Assembly: GCA_015956445.1 (NCBI GenBank)
Contig: WIUZ02000001.1
Span: 1,488,001-1,552,000 of the forward strand
DNA length: 64,000 nucleotides
Source of the DNA: Thelephora terrestris
Taxonomy: Eukaryota > Basidiomycota > Agaricomycetes > Thelephorales > Thelephoraceae
Direction: 5' to 3'
In this document: positions 46,140 through 58,233 of the stretch, piece by piece
Layout of the letters: each line of letters begins with the position of its first letter
How positions within the stretch are numbered: position 1 is the stretch's first letter
Program-made: the position numbers and the translations under genes
Notes under the pieces: generated by a model
What the model saw: only the letters and a program-made list of their open reading frames with translations
Databases searched by the model: none
Told to the model about the DNA's origin: nothing

Positions 46140-48771
46140 ATGGATGACTTTGAAGGCGTTATGAACGACTCTCTCGGGAAAGCGTCTGGCCTGGGTCAGC
46201 TGCTCGCTGAGCTCCCCTTGAAGGATGGCCCGGATCACTGGAAACGGATCGAAGTTACGGCTCAGAGCCTGGCTAACGCACTTAGGATCAGGGATCCGAA
46301 GGGACTCCGTAAGTGAACATCTCACACCGTCAACGTTTGGGGCATTCAATAGATGGATTCAATCACACAGATGACCAGCACACAGCATTGGGTCGGACCC
46401 TTCTTCCGCAAACACTCAACACTTTGTTGAAAGCGACGTTCCATGGAGAAAAGACACCGCCTCATGATAAGCGTGGCCCGATATTTGAGATATTGAGGGT
46501 CGGTGCAAACCTGTGCATGGATCACGGTACGTTTTAACGTCACTACCCCCGAGTCTTCCACAGCCTCAATCATCGCTCGTAATCAGATGAGAACAGAGGA
46601 AATCTCCTCGAGGCTGGCTTCCCTCAGACCGTCGTCACCTTGTTGGAATCCTATTCAGAAGCGATCCCCCCCAAGCGCCCCCTCACCGATCCATGGCCAA
46701 TCCACCCTGAAGATCTCAAAATAGTCAAAACCGCCGTCGGTGTCATCCTGAACGTCTCCTTGGGCTATGGTAGCTCAATCACAGTGACGGATGGAGATTT
46801 TCTGATCGCCCTTCTACAGAACCCGTAAGAACCCGCCTGCTTTCCCTGGAAGTTGCCATCACCATCCTTCGCATCTCAACGGCGATATACCCGACTGGTT
46901 CCTGGGCGCGCTTCCGTTCATCTCCCTCAGACGCAGAACAAGGGTTCGAATTGGAAGATTGGGAATCGCGAGCCGGTCTCTCCTCATGGGCTTGGAGAAC
47001 CCTGAACGGATTGAAGGTCGACACTAATGATGGTGTGTAAGCTCGATCGACTTCCTGAGAACTCCGCTTGATTTTCCTTGCAGCACCCCCGTTGTTTAGC
47101 CAGGAAGCGTTACCACTTTTGGTCACAAGCTTAAACTCCTTTCGGAAACCCCATCCTACTCCCCAAGGGGTATTTGCGGAGTCCTCTGAGATTCGCGAGA
47201 CGCTCATCTCTGCGGATGTAGAATCGCTAGAGGAGTCTTGCGCATTACTCGAGTCCCTCTCGTTGGATGTTGAAGATGTGAGGCTATCGCTCGCTCGAGG
47301 TTTAACCTTCCCCGACGAACACGAGGGCGTTCCGTGCTTGTCTGATATGCTCAATTTCCTCGATCGCGGAGAGTACCCTCCTTGGTGGGTGGACGACCCT
47401 GATCGCGCTGCATACGAACGAGGCTTTGAAAATTGCAAGTCTGGCATCATTAGAGCCGTCGTTGAGGTAGCCGGGGAACAGAAGAATACCTACATCCTGT
47501 GGGACGAATCTGAAGATGACAAGCCGGGCGGAGAGTTCGTCTCCTGGATGATCCAATGGATCAGAAAGGCAGACCAGAAAGGGAAGGAAGGCCTGGTGAT
47601 TTGTGCTACCTTGGCAATTGGGAACCTCGTTAGGCGGGGTGAGAGTCTTGTATACGCCTGTCTAGGGACCTCCGTTGGGCTGATACCTTTCCGGCATACA
47701 GAGGCTCACTCCAACGCGGTGGTCAACCCGCCCATCTCTCTCGTTCCCGACCTTGCAAAAATCTTAGAGGGTGATCCGGACTTCAAGGTCAAGCATGGCG
47801 TAATTGGCCTTTTGAAAAACCTTGCCCAGTCTACGAGTAACAGGGCTCCATTGGGACAGGCGGGCGTTGTCGCCCGCCTAGCGGACTGCGGAATCTTCGA
47901 AAGTAAATCGGACCTGATGGAGATCATCCAGGTCTCTGCAATCGGAGTTGCAAAGCACCTTTGTAACGGAAACGGTTTGTACTCAGGATCCGGAGGTGTC
48001 GAATATCACTGATTTCGCATGCTAACTAGTCGAGAATTGCCTCTCCGCTGTGTTGAAGGAAGAATCTCAACGAAGCGAAAAGTCTGCGCTCGAGCAAATT
48101 ATGGAGTTGGTCCGGAGGGCAGACACCGTCACAGTCAAGAGCGAAGGAACGCGGGTTTTGGGGAATACCATCAAAACACTGTCCGCAGATCTCTCTTCTA
48201 CAGATCCAAGGAGGAAGGCAGCCCGAAAGACGCTTGCGACCCTAGAGAATGCGAATGCTTTAGCGGCTCTCATAGGGAGGAGTAAGAAATACCCAATGCT
48301 TATCAACGAAGCAGTGGTCGCTCTATCATTCCTGACGGCACATGAACGTGGTGGTGGGTTCCTGCCCGCTTTCATGAGGTGCAGAGAATTAAATTACAGG
48401 CAGGTGTGATCGTCTTGGACGCGATTATGTCCCCGCTGCCTGTCGAAGTTAAGCAGGGAGCAACCCCGTTCTCTCCAAACCCTGCTGGTTCTGAAGAAGG
48501 GTCCCCTCTGGTAGGACCCACGCGTGCTATCAACGGCCTTGCGTCGTTGCTCAAGTTGCCCAACTCCCGCTGCCCGCCAGAGGTAAAGGCAAACGTATGT
48601 ATGCTGTTCAGCCAACTCGGGAGGAAAGGGGGCCGGACCCAGCAGGAAAGGGAAACGGACGTCAAGCAGCTGAAGGCTGCAACCAAGGATGTTGTGGCCA
48701 AAATTTCCCAAGGGGACGACATGTTGGGTAAGGCTGCGAAGAACGTTTTGGAAGCCTGGGAAAGTGGCTGA
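46140..48771 (+). CDS. Armadillo-repeat protein resembling SmgGDS (RAP1GDS1)
   Basis: All-helical protein built of armadillo-like repeats. The start is MDDFEGVMNDSLGKASGLG at 46140. Repeats are visible in LNTLLKATFHGEKTPPHDKR with FEILRVGANLCMDH, LLEAGFPQTVVTLLESYSEA, VVNPPISLVPDLAKILEGDP with GVIGLLKNLAQSTSNRAPLG, and ALAALIGRSKKYPMLINEAV. The last exon ends in NVLEAWESG at 48771. The ENRGNLLEAGFPQ block is typical of the N-terminal half of SmgGDS-like fungal proteins. SmgGDS proteins bind small GTPases with polybasic tails. That function is inferred here, and another armadillo protein is possible. Confidence 0.72.
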
Positions 48772-48937
48772 GAACGAGGTTTTTTTTGTCTGCTTGCGTA
48801 CTCTTACATGATCTTTCTTAGGTTCCGAGTGTTGATGTAGTGCTATAGTCCTGAATTCACATACATAGTTATTTCTCATGGACATTCTGAGACATGGTCG
48901 TATGGGGAGGTGGAACACGTGACACTTTCACTTCTTG

Positions 48938-49407
48938 ATGCATCCGTCGCTCGTCATCCGTTCCGGCCGTTCAGCATGGAAAGGTAAACGACTGTCCCAA
49001 AGGCCAGCGACGGTTCAGGCTAAATGTACAATGATACTTGAACCAGGGCCCTACTTTGTCGCGTTCCCAAACTTGCGGGAAGCGCTGCAAAATAACCTTC
49101 CAATAAAGACCCAAGCCAGGTCTTGCACGATCCTTCCAAACTTTGTGGGGTACGCTGACCGTGTATTTAACTTGGCCTCCGAGGTATCTGACGCTTTGGT
49201 GATGGGGGCAAACAGAATCCGGTTCATGGTGCATAACGGAAAAGACTATGTTCCGGTGCAAGTGACACAAGACATGGTGGGACACAAACTAGGGGAGTTT
49301 GCCATTACCAAGAAGAGGTTCACATACAAGTGCGTGGCTTCTTTGCTTGCTTCATTTTGAAATCGAAGAATCTCACGAATACTCACAGACTTACGAAGAA
49401 CAAGTGA
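48938..49407 (+). CDS. RSM19: Mitochondrial ribosomal protein uS19m
   Basis: Small-subunit ribosomal protein of mitochondria. Four exons: [14 protein letters not shown]; then [19 protein letters not shown] with [16 protein letters not shown]; then [20 protein letters not shown] with [18 protein letters not shown]; then a last exon of about five codons giving LTKNK and a stop at 49407. The ARSCTILP and [18 protein letters not shown] motifs are diagnostic of S19. The total is near 90 residues, the usual length. Introns make up about 40 percent of the gene. Confidence 0.95.
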
Positions 49408-49779
49408 TCACAACGTTTCGACATTGCTCTTCTTCACCGCTCGGGAGTTTCGATACACTCGCTGTGCCTATATTGGTAGGCTCTATATAAGAGTGACGAA
49501 TCCAGGCCGTGCGGTCGCTGTGTGGCGCACCCATCAAAACCAAGATAGCTGAGACGTGAGCGTGAATACGTGAACCAAAGCTATGTGACACCTTCGTCCA
49601 GAGGTTCCAGTAACAGGCTCGAGGGTTGTGCCGAGGGCGCGGGGTCAGGTCAATCATTGGTTGAGTATGATCACCGCTTGGGTCGAAAAGGACTAACTCA
49701 AGCAAAGCAAGGCGATACTGAAGCGGGATGGTGGATCATTCAAGTGCTTCCAAGTGCTTTCTTCAGGGGTGACCCTCTC
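49408..49779. other. Gap between RSM19 and permease relic
   Basis: 372 nt with an open plus-strand frame (from 49570) but no recognisable motif. It may contain further eroded N-terminal parts of the permease relic. Confidence 0.4.
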
Positions 49780-50340
49780 GGTATTTCTCTGGGCATGGGA
49801 TTGGTCTCATGGTCGTGGTCCCGAGAACAGAATCTACGCTCTTCGTTGCAAACACCAAAAAGGTTGAAGCTGCCAACTCCGATTTGTAAATCGGTTCTCG
49901 TGTTCTCTATGGCCTTGCCATTGAAACAAGACCTCCAGCCTTATTTACAAGAGGAGGGTCAACTGCACGGGCGTCCCCTACTCTGCCCTCACAATGCCCA
50001 AGTTATCGATAAACCCTTGACCTTATCAACAATCTTCGGTTGGTTCGTTACCTTGGTGTCCACCTTGGGCGCCATCACAACAGTCGGCTTATGAAGGCTT
50101 TCAAGGTCCAGGGACATCTTCGTGATGAGTTACCTTATAAAGCTCCATTCTGACCATGGGATTCATGCTTCGTCCTCATGGCCTTCTTCAAAGGTCATGG
50201 CACCTCTATCCCCTCCAAGACCGATACGTTAACCACCACCTAAACCGTCATCTCCACCATCTCGGGTAAGCGCGAAATAGATAAGGAGGAAGAGCAGTTC
50301 CTTCTCGAGAGGCCAAACTTGGTCCTAGGACCCGGTGGCA
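49780..50340 (+). pseudogene. Decayed amino-acid permease (APC family) fragment
   Basis: Pieces of the C-terminal half of a fungal amino-acid permease lie in order on the plus strand but in several frames. At 49863 the frame reads VEAANSDL, then TAA at 49887-49889 where the family has Tyr, then IGSRVLYGLAIETRPPALFT. Around 50028 another frame reads STIFGWFVTLVSTLGAITTV, a transmembrane segment. At 50091-50150 it reads MKAFKVQGHLRDELPYKAPF, then TGA followed by Pro-Trp. Further on come FFKGHGTSIPSKTDTLTTT, another stop, and SGKREIDKEEEQFLLERP near 50266-50320. NSDLY.GSR.LYGLA, QG.SRDELPYKAPFQPW and GKREID.EE..FL are permease signatures. With three or more stops and frame changes this cannot encode a working transporter. 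The N-terminal half was not found. Confidence 0.8.
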
Positions 50341-50475
50341 GCACATGTGGGACCCGCTATAAACGTATCTCCCTTCCCCATGCCCACTTCTCGCTTTCGC
50401 GAAGACTGCTGGAGGTATGAATGTTCGCATCTCGTTACTATTATATGTCTCTCAACAAGGATGTGGTGGACCATT

Positions 50476-51980
50476 TCATTCCGTGCGAGACTTTTTGTGC
50501 ATGGAATTGGTTGATACCTCACCATCCGAGGTTTCGTCGTCTTCGCCTTCACTGTAACCAGCGTTCTCCATATCTTCCCATACCCGATCTCCCTCGCCTT
50601 CTTCGTCCTCAGGGAGACACGATTTGTCATCTTCATGCGAAGGGTCCCAAACAACAACAGTGGGGATACTTTTTGTGTACACCTTCTCAACGGTCTGCCC
50701 CTTCCTATCACTGGTAGGCGTCGTCTCGTGGAGCCGGAAAAATCTATCAAGTGATGTGGACCCAACGTGATGAGGGGCACACGCCAGCGATGTGATCGTT
50801 CCTGAGATGTCTTGAAGATGTCAGGTTTATCGAGGAGCTTTGGCCAACCAGGTAAGGCGAGGTCTACCTACCTCGATAGCCATATAGCACACGACCTGTC
50901 CGTAAGTCGAGTGCGACTAAGTTGCTCGCTTGATCAGAAAAAAATACTTCGCTAACCGAGAAGAGGAGGTCAGCATCGAATAAGAAAATTGGGGGTTCCG
51001 ATACCAGCAAGGGGAACTTACTGTTCAGCGTGTCCATCTTCAATCACTTTGATGGCTCCGGCTTTTGCGATGGATCTCCAATCCGCAACTGGTCTGCGTG
51101 CCGCACGTGTGTCATACCTTCGAATGTGCCCGTCGTTTGTGCCAGCTATTAGGTGGGCCGCAGAGGGTCCCTGTGTTGATGAGGAAAGGTACGAAAGTGA
51201 TGTTACGTGGACCGGCTCCCGAAGGCTTAGGCTGTCATTTGGCACCTTGGTTTCTTTGTGAGGGATCGTCGTCACGGGTAACTCGAGAACTCACGTTTTT
51301 CGCCCGCCAAGTCTCTGCCGGTAGTAAATCATTGCTTCGTTTTCGTTTTTGTGAAGGCCCAGGGGTATGTTTGATCGACTGGCTGAAGGCTCGCTCGGTG
51401 TCCCAAAGTGAGACCTCGACCTCTTCCCCGCCGTAGGCAAAGGATCTGTTGTCTGAGGATAACTTCCAGCAGCACAGCCGCATCGGTAGCACGGAAAGTT
51501 TGTGTTGCAACTCTTCCTCCTTCGTTAATCGTAGGGCACCGTTTGATGTGCAAGAGTATATCCCCCTGTTGAAATGAGACATTCTGTCATGGAAAACTTG
51601 GGAGTTGCCGTGAGCCATGCATACCCTTCAGATACCGCCAGACCTATAAACGATTGCCCGGGTTTCAACCTATTTTCCTTCCACATATGTCGCTGGGTTA
51701 ATTCGAGTTTGTCTCCGTCATTCAAGGAGTGTACGAGAACTGTCCCATCAGCAAGAGCAGAGGCAACCTTCTCTTCAGTTGAGCGGTATCAGTACTTCTC
51801 TGCGCAGGTTCTCAGGACGTTCCTCACCGTAGATTTTGCGATTGCAAGCATCTGGACTGATCTTCGTTTGTCGGTTTCAACTAGTAGCTCTGAACATTGA
51901 ACTTTGATGCTGCCGTCCTCAGTCGTAGATATATATGCCTTTATGTTTCCTAGGGTGTCGCCAGTGATGAATCGAGGCAT
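50476..51980 (-). CDS. NSA1: Ribosome biogenesis WD-repeat protein Nsa1 / WDR74
   Basis: Seven-bladed beta-propeller acting in nucleolar pre-60S assembly. From 51980 the protein reads MPRFITGDTLGNIKAY, then a diverged first blade. Later blades include KPGQSFIGLAVSEG, VYSCTSNGALRLTKEEEL with LPMRLCCWKLSSDNRSFAYG and VEVSLWDTERAF, then EPVHVTSLSYLSSS with AAHLIAGTNDGHIRRYDTRA and RRPVADW, a classic WD blade. Next come an exon with ASNLVALDLRTGRVLYGY and the segment APHHVGSTSLDRFFRLHE, typical of Nsa1. The C-terminal tail is acidic (CLPEDEEGEGD) and ends in KKSRTE at 50476. It is divergent from RMD5, 148 nt apart. Confidence 0.9.
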
Positions 51981-52128
51981 TTTTCAAAGCAGCTGAAGTC
52001 GCAGGTTTTGGCTCTGCAGGAGTCCTTTTACACACACGTGACCTTTCGATCATCCGAGATGAAGCCTCGGCTTTGTGTTGACGCGCTTGCTCCATAAGTA
52101 ACCGACAGCGATTCACGACGAATGCAGG
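51981..52128. promoter_or_regulatory. Divergent promoter, NSA1 / RMD5
   Basis: 148 nt between divergent start codons. It contains CACACACGTGACC near 52032 with a CACGTG core. Confidence 0.45.
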
Positions 52129-53552
52129 ATGGATGCAGCACTGAAGGAGCTCTCCAAACTTGAGAGACTCACAGCGGACGGGAAAGCAAAGTCTCCAGCT
52201 ATTGACCGGACGCTCGACGCTCTTCTCGCCACTTTGCGAGCCGAACGGGAGAAAGTGCAGTCTGGGGATGCGTCGGCTGAGACTTTCGAGGGGCTCGTGA
52301 CGAAGGTGGAAACTCTGAAGAAGGATTTGGACGAAAGGCAGAAGGAGATTTATAACTCTATCTCTCGCTACGGCAAGGCATTGGACAAGGTACGTCCCCT
52401 CCCTCTCCGCGCCCCAGGGTTAATCGGTAACGGCTTCATCCTGCACAGAAATTCACCAATCCTTTACCAACCTTCAACCCGCTATTTACTTCCCCCAAGG
52501 CATCCCAGGCTTTGAACCGGACAGTTGCTCTGCACTTTCTCCGAACCGGCCAGTTCACGACCGCTGAAACGTTTATCGATGTGCGTCCTCCTATTACATT
52601 TGGCACATCCTATCTTGACACTTGTTTAGGAAGCGGGGGTAGACGTTTCGGAAGAGAAGAGGACACTCTTCCTCGATTTGCACCAGATCGTTACTGCGCT
52701 TAAAGCTGGCCACGTGGATCTTGCGCTCGAGTACGTTATGTTCTCGGAATCTTTGCATCCATTGATTTTCGGTGTGCCTAGGTGGGTAGAGCGTAACCGG
52801 GAGTTCTTACGAACGCGGCAATCTCCTCTCGAGTTCCGACTCCACCGTGCGAGATACCTCCACTTCCTCATCGAGTGTCACCCCCCGGATGTTACCTCAG
52901 CAATCGCATACGCCAAAGCTAATTTTGGCTACTTCTACTCTCAACATGAATCGGAAATCGTGCGGCTTATGGCTTGCATCCTGTATCTACCTTTGGCTCG
53001 CTTGCGCGTCTCGCCTTACGCGGATCTTGCCTCTCCCAACCTCTACACAGATATCGACCCGATATTTGCTAGGGAGTATTGCGCTAGTTTGGGTATGAGC
53101 CGTCAGATACCCTTGAAGGTAGTCGCGGACATTGGAGGCGGCGGTGCACTTGCCAGGATTGAGAAGGGGAGGAAATTGATGCGTGAGAGGAAGAGTGAAT
53201 GGAGTCAGACCGACGAGCTGCCGGTAAGGCTGTTCTCCTATATCCCTTTTCATTTCGTTGACTTCTCTCAGATTGAAATACCTTTGTCGGCAGAAAACCG
53301 GTACCACTCAATATTTGCTTGTCCTGTCTCCAAGGAACAGTCGTCGGAGAAAAACCCTCCGATGATGATGGAGTGCGGACACGTCGTAACGAAGGATAGT
53401 TTGCAGAAGTTAAGCAAGTCCGGAGGGTAAGCATGCTCATTCCACATCTCTGGATTGGGTTTTGCTAACCGTTTTCGATCACTAGTCGAGTGAAATGCCC
53501 GTATTGCCCTGTTGAGTCACAGGCCGTAAACGCGTTATTAGTCCGATTCTAA
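52129..53552 (+). CDS. RMD5: GID/CTLH E3 ubiquitin ligase subunit Rmd5 (Gid2/RMND5)
   Basis: RING subunit of the GID complex, which degrades gluconeogenic enzymes in yeast. Exon 1 from 52129 is a helical, coiled-coil-prone N-terminus (LKELSKLERLTADGKAKSPA). The LisH motif follows over exons 2-3 (NRTVALHFLRTGQFTTAETF), then a CTLH/CRA region (LDLHQIVTALKAGHVDLALE, SPLEFRLHRARYLHFLIE). Next is the atypical RING: FACPVSKEQSSEKNPPMMME, then CGHVVTKDSLQKLSKSGG and, after the last intron, RVKCPYCPVES, ending at 53552. The RING lacks several zinc ligands, which is normal for Rmd5, whose partner Fyv10 (Gid9) completes the dimer. The partner gene is not in this window. Confidence 0.93.
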
Positions 53553-53745
53553 GGTGCATTCGCTAAGGTTATTTGTTCGCTGTATCGGATTTATGTAGTA
53601 CTTACCTTTGTAACATCCTCAACCTCGGCTCCTCCGGTCCGACGACGCTGAGCGGAGGCACGCGCTCACGTGACGGGTCACCAGACTCGTGAACAACACG
53701 TCCGTGGCTCGAACATGTCCCCGTAATTTCTCCTCCATCTTGAAT

Positions 53746-56700
53746 ATGTCTCGTTATCGTCCCCTGCAAGCATCAACTATACCCAGGGTCGAGGAACCTA
53801 CGCGAAGGATTCCAGACGAAAAGGTTCTGCTGGGTCTTTCGACCTCCACCACGATCCCAGAACTCGCTGGCCTCAGTCCGAATGAGGTGGAATTCATCGA
53901 TTCAGTCATCCAACGTGCACCCGCCACCGCGACCACATTCCTAACCGTACTCAAGGTTTACAACGATCTCCTCCTCGAACGCGGTCTCGATCCTCAGGAT
54001 GAGGTCGTGTACTTCGGAAAACTGCTCAAGCTTGGGACTGTCAAGGGTCAAACCTGGAAGGATAAATGGGACATTATCAAGGACCGACATGGATATACGG
54101 CCCAGCCCCGGTCTGCTCCTCGATCCTCTGCCGTTCCTCGTTACGATGCCCCATCTGCCACACCAAAGAGGGACGGAAGGATAAGCCTCGACAACCCCGC
54201 CCCGATATTCCGGCGACCAAGCCCAGAACATGATGCCTTCACCCTCCACTCCTCACAGACCGATGACGAGACCGAACTAACACAGTCTACCAATACCCAG
54301 GATCTAGGCCCCCAATATCATGCTACCCCACAACGCTTCGGGTCCCCCGTCTATCCTGTGCTTGCCTTGGACCCTGGAACTCCCGTTCCCACCACGCTGG
54401 CCAGTGGTAATCGTTACTCTCATCGAACTACAAGAAACTATAGACCCCAGCGGTGGGATTCCCAAAGCTCCGAACACACGGACTCTGCGCCTACTCGGGT
54501 TGGCACTCCACCATCATATAGGGTGGCCGTCCACGAACCTGCTCCAACATCTATAGCTAAGGTTTCCTACCCCCAGATACGTGGCGCCTTCGTCCAGCCG
54601 CAACAAGAGAAGCATGCGATTGTTTTACCGAAACCCAGGGAGCTGCCGAAGAACGCAATTAACGTGGACGACGTCTGGGCGAAGGTCAGAGAGGCCAGGG
54701 ATGATGTCGAAGCCGATAAATTTAGGGAGAGGAAACTGGTTGAGAGGTGTTGGGATGTGTGGATACAAGGGTTCGAATGGATCCAGGTGAGAATTTTGGG
54801 CCATCGTGAGATGTATTCTAACAAAAAGATGTTTGAAGACTACTAACCAACAAATATCGGAGGCGCGCGATCTGCTTATATTGAGGGTATCGATGCACAA
54901 GTGGAAAGCCAAACTTCAATCGCAGCGCCAACACCACGAAAAGATGACCGCTATGTTTACATCTCGTCGCCTCAAATGGGCTGTGGATATGTGGAGAATG
55001 AAGTTGCACGCCAAACGCCAGATTCAATGGAGGGACTCCATGAGGACCAGGTTGAAGGTCGTCCGTCTCAATAGGGAGAGGAAACTAAAGGATGACGCAT
55101 GGGCCAAATGGCGACAACTTTACCAATCCCGACTATCTGCTCAGAACTACTCCAGACATCTCCTCAGCCGGTTCTTTTTATCCTGGAGGAAGCGGCTTGC
55201 AAGAGTGGACGTGGTCGAGGATGCCGGAGAAACCTTGGTTCACGTGTTCGATAGCCGGAGGGTGTCAAAGTTCTGGCATATCTGGAAGAGGGCAAGTGCA
55301 TTACGAACGACCGAGAGTTTGCTAGCAGAGAGGGTGAATTTGAGGGTGATGAGTGATGCAGTAACAATGTGGAAGCAGCGCATGTGGGTTCTAACGGTTT
55401 TGGGTTTGCTTGGGTGAGCCCGATCTCAAATCTTCCACAGGCGGAACATTTCTATCGCAGAAGAATTCGACAACAAATCCATCAAGCGGAGGGCGCTCGG
55501 TTGCTGGAAGACGGCATGGAGTCGGATCCGGGTGTGTGGGCAGCGCATCCTCCTATTTTAATTACCCATACTGAGTTATTTGATCCAGGCTTTAGAGTGC
55601 AAGACAGACCGGCATGTGGCTCGGCAAGATGACCTCCTATTGCGCGCTGTGCTCCGGATATGGAGAGCCCATGAACGCGGCAAACAACTCGAACGTTATC
55701 GAGTAGCCAAACTGCTCAGGCAGAAGTGGACAGTGTGGCAACTTCATATCAGGGATTTGCGATACCAAGAAAGTCAGTGTGTTTGATGCAATGAGCATCT
55801 CGATATTAAGTAGCGGCGAAACTAACACAACGGGGTTTCCAGATAAGGCTCTTGCATTTTCGGTTAGGGGGAATTCATCGGTGGTGATCTCTGCAATGCA
55901 AAAATGGCAGCGTGTGCTCGCCACACATCGCAATGCTGGTTTGTTCTCCGTGCAATATTACTCCACTCAGCTTCGTTTCAAGTTGCTTCTCCAATGGAGA
56001 ATCGTACTGCGGAAAAAACTGAAAATGGTCAGGAAGGCGCGGGAAGCTGACAAATATCTGCACACTCGACGAGCTTGGAAGCTGTGGGTGGACAAGTTGG
56101 CGGATGCGAGGAGACGGAAGGCTTTGCAAGTCTGGGAACGCCAGAAGGCTCAGGCTGTGTTCAACCGTTGGTTCTTCGTTTATCTTTGTCGAACACGAGC
56201 TGATTCGCGGTCCGCTCAGGATGGCAATGTCTCGCCCAACGGCAGAGGCAACACCGGCAGGTCGAGGATATTGTTCGCGAACGTGTCAACCTGGTGAGTG
56301 GTTCTCTCATTGTCCAGAAACAGCGTTTGACATATGATTTAAGCGAATTATGACTGCTGTCCTCGTCCATTGGACGAACAGGGTTGCTGATGTGAAATTC
56401 CGTGAACTTGAAGTTGACCGAACATACGATAACCGAATCCAGCTGTGAGTTCTAACTTCTTCCACCACAAGTCGATTTCCGGTCGTAGCTCATCACTCTC
56501 GGCTGCAGTCGCGCTCTCACGAAATGGAAAACGGTCTGCGTTAGACATGTAGAGGAACTCGCCTTGATGCAGAGTTATCAGGACATCAAACGCGCAGGTA
56601 TTAAGTCCGTCGTATTCTGCAACACTTACGAGATATTCATACCCCTTTCCAGAGAACATGCGTAAGATGTTTACAAAATGGCTGGGGGCAGCCAGAACTG

Positions 56701-57787
56701 CCAGACGCAGGCGTGTGATTCTACAACAGTGCGAGGAGGAGATGAAACGTACCCGTCTTTTGATTGTGTGGGATAAGTGGAGAGAGAGATACCAGGACAT
56801 TCAGTTACGGCCGTTGGTGAGCCGGATTCCATAAGTGTTTGGCCCTCGTTGACGAACACCTTGAAGGCGGAATCGTTTGTTCTCCAGAAACAAACGAATC
56901 TCGTGTTTTACGCATTCGGGATATGGCACTCCAAAACGAGGGTAAGTCGTGGTCCGTCGGATGACCGCAAATCGAGTGGAGTTCTAATGAACACACGCCA
57001 CTTCCAGTCGCTTCCCGCCCTCCGTTTTAATGCTTCCCATCTGAGGAAAAAGTATTGGTCGGTATGGCGGGACGCAATGCCCCAAGCGCTCCAGAGCAAA
57101 AAGGCCAAAGACTTTAATCGTAATGCCCTTCTGAGTGCGTGATGCGCGGATTTTACCCCTCGAAACATTAACGAACATGCGCCTGTCCAGACAAAGCCCT
57201 CAGGAAATGGTCAGAAACGTATCGCACGAAGATAGCGCTGAAGGCAGTCGCGTAAGTTTCGCCGCTCGTCAAATTCTACGATCATTCACTGGTTTTGCTA
57301 CTGCAGCCGGGCAAGATACCTGCGATTGCCCACAAATGCCCCACGCCAGCCCGCTCAGCCCGCTGGACCGTTTCCTATCAACGTGCCCACCAGGGTCTCT
57401 ACGGGTAATCCAGCCCTTCGGCGCTCAATCCGTTCAGCGAGCCCGGAGCGCCCAACCACGACTCCGATTCGGCCAATATCGACGAACAGACTATTCCCTT
57501 CATCGCGCACTACTGTCTCTGACATACTGACCCAGAGGACTGGCGCCTTCAGCGAAATTGCGGCAACGTCCCGCCCCAAATTCTCGAGCCGTGCATCGAC
57601 CCGGGCGGTCAGCCCATCGCGGTCGTTAACCTCATGGGGTGGAAGGACCCGAAGCCCCACTGGAGCCGAAGATCCGGCGCCAAGTCTGAAGGAGGATAGC
57701 GGCAGAGTTAGAGGTCGATTGTGGAACGAACTAAGGCAAGTTCAAAGGCGATCTCGGCCTCCAACAGAACGGTCCCCATCTCCTTAA
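53746..57787 (+). CDS. SFI1: Sfi1-like spindle pole body / centrin-binding protein
   Basis: Long rod that binds centrin (Cdc31) and templates spindle pole body duplication. The N-terminal globular segment (MSRYRPLQASTIPRVEEPTR, LSPNEVEFIDSVIQRAPATA, VYFGKLLKLGTVKGQTWKDK) and a Pro/Ser linker precede the repeat array at about 54.7-57.1 kb. Repeats of about 30 residues share an aromatic-Trp core, for example RLKWAVDMWRMKL, DDAWAKWRQLYQSR, LSRFFLSWRKRL, VSKFWHIWKRAS, MSDAVTMWKQRM, TRRAWKLWVDKLA, ALQVWERQKAQAVFNRWFF. The C-terminus is Arg/Ser/Pro-rich with S-P sites (SRASTRAVSPSRSLTS), ending at 57787. More than ten introns cut the array, so the exact repeat number is not given. Confidence 0.9.
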
Positions 57788-57891
57788 ATCTCAATCGATT
57801 TGCTGTGTTGTATTGTGCTATCATTTTGTTCTGACTACCGTATACCATTAGTAATTTATTCCAGCCCTTCCGTCGCCTCAAACTCTCCCCT

Positions 57892-58233
57892 TCAAGTATT
57901 CTGGTAATATTGCCACCCCACCCAATTCGCGATGGCAAAGTAAGAAAAGGTGGGTATCAGAAACAGTACGAGGTACTTGTAGTGGGTGTCCTCTACCATA
58001 ACTTCCAAAACCTTTCCCACAGTCAAATGAGTTGAAACAGGGGGTGTATTAACTCGGTCACGTACGAAATTGGGAGGCGGTGAGATGAATACCGAAAAGA
58101 AGGTCGCGTAGCCACCGATTAAGAAGAAAAGCACCGACAACACGACAATCGCGTAGCCTGTCCTAATCAAAGGAAGGTTTGTTGAGTCATTTGACGACCG
58201 CTTGGGCGAATGACTGCCAGAGGGTCTTGACAT
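57892..58233 (-). CDS. PIG-Y-like subunit of GPI-GlcNAc transferase
   Basis: A 113-residue intronless frame with two membrane segments (TGYAIVVLSVLFFLIGGYAT; YKYLVLFLIPTFSYFAIANW) separated by a lumenal loop of about 45 residues. The C-terminal FLIPTFSYFAIANWVGWQYY resembles the end of PIG-Y/Eri1, a small ER membrane subunit of the complex that makes GlcNAc-PI, the first GPI precursor. Size and two-TM layout fit, although vertebrate PIG-Y is shorter (71 residues) and the Ser-rich start here is extra. It faces SFI1 tail to tail, 104 nt apart. Confidence 0.7.
   Translation of the reverse strand: MSRPSGSHSPKRSSNDSTNLPLIRTGYAIVVLSVLFFLIGGYATFFSVFISPPPNFVRDRVNTPPVSTHLTVGKVLEVMVEDTHYKYLVLFLIPTFSYFAIANWVGWQYYQNT

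Noticed and set aside
49570-50094. 174-codon plus-strand ORF as an intact gene
   Set aside because: Permease signatures lie partly in other frames in the same interval, and the ORF itself shows no conserved family except one permease transmembrane piece at its end, so it is part of a relic.
52129-53552. Degenerate RING of Rmd5 as evidence of a pseudogene
   Set aside because: Missing zinc ligands are normal for this family and all exons are in frame.
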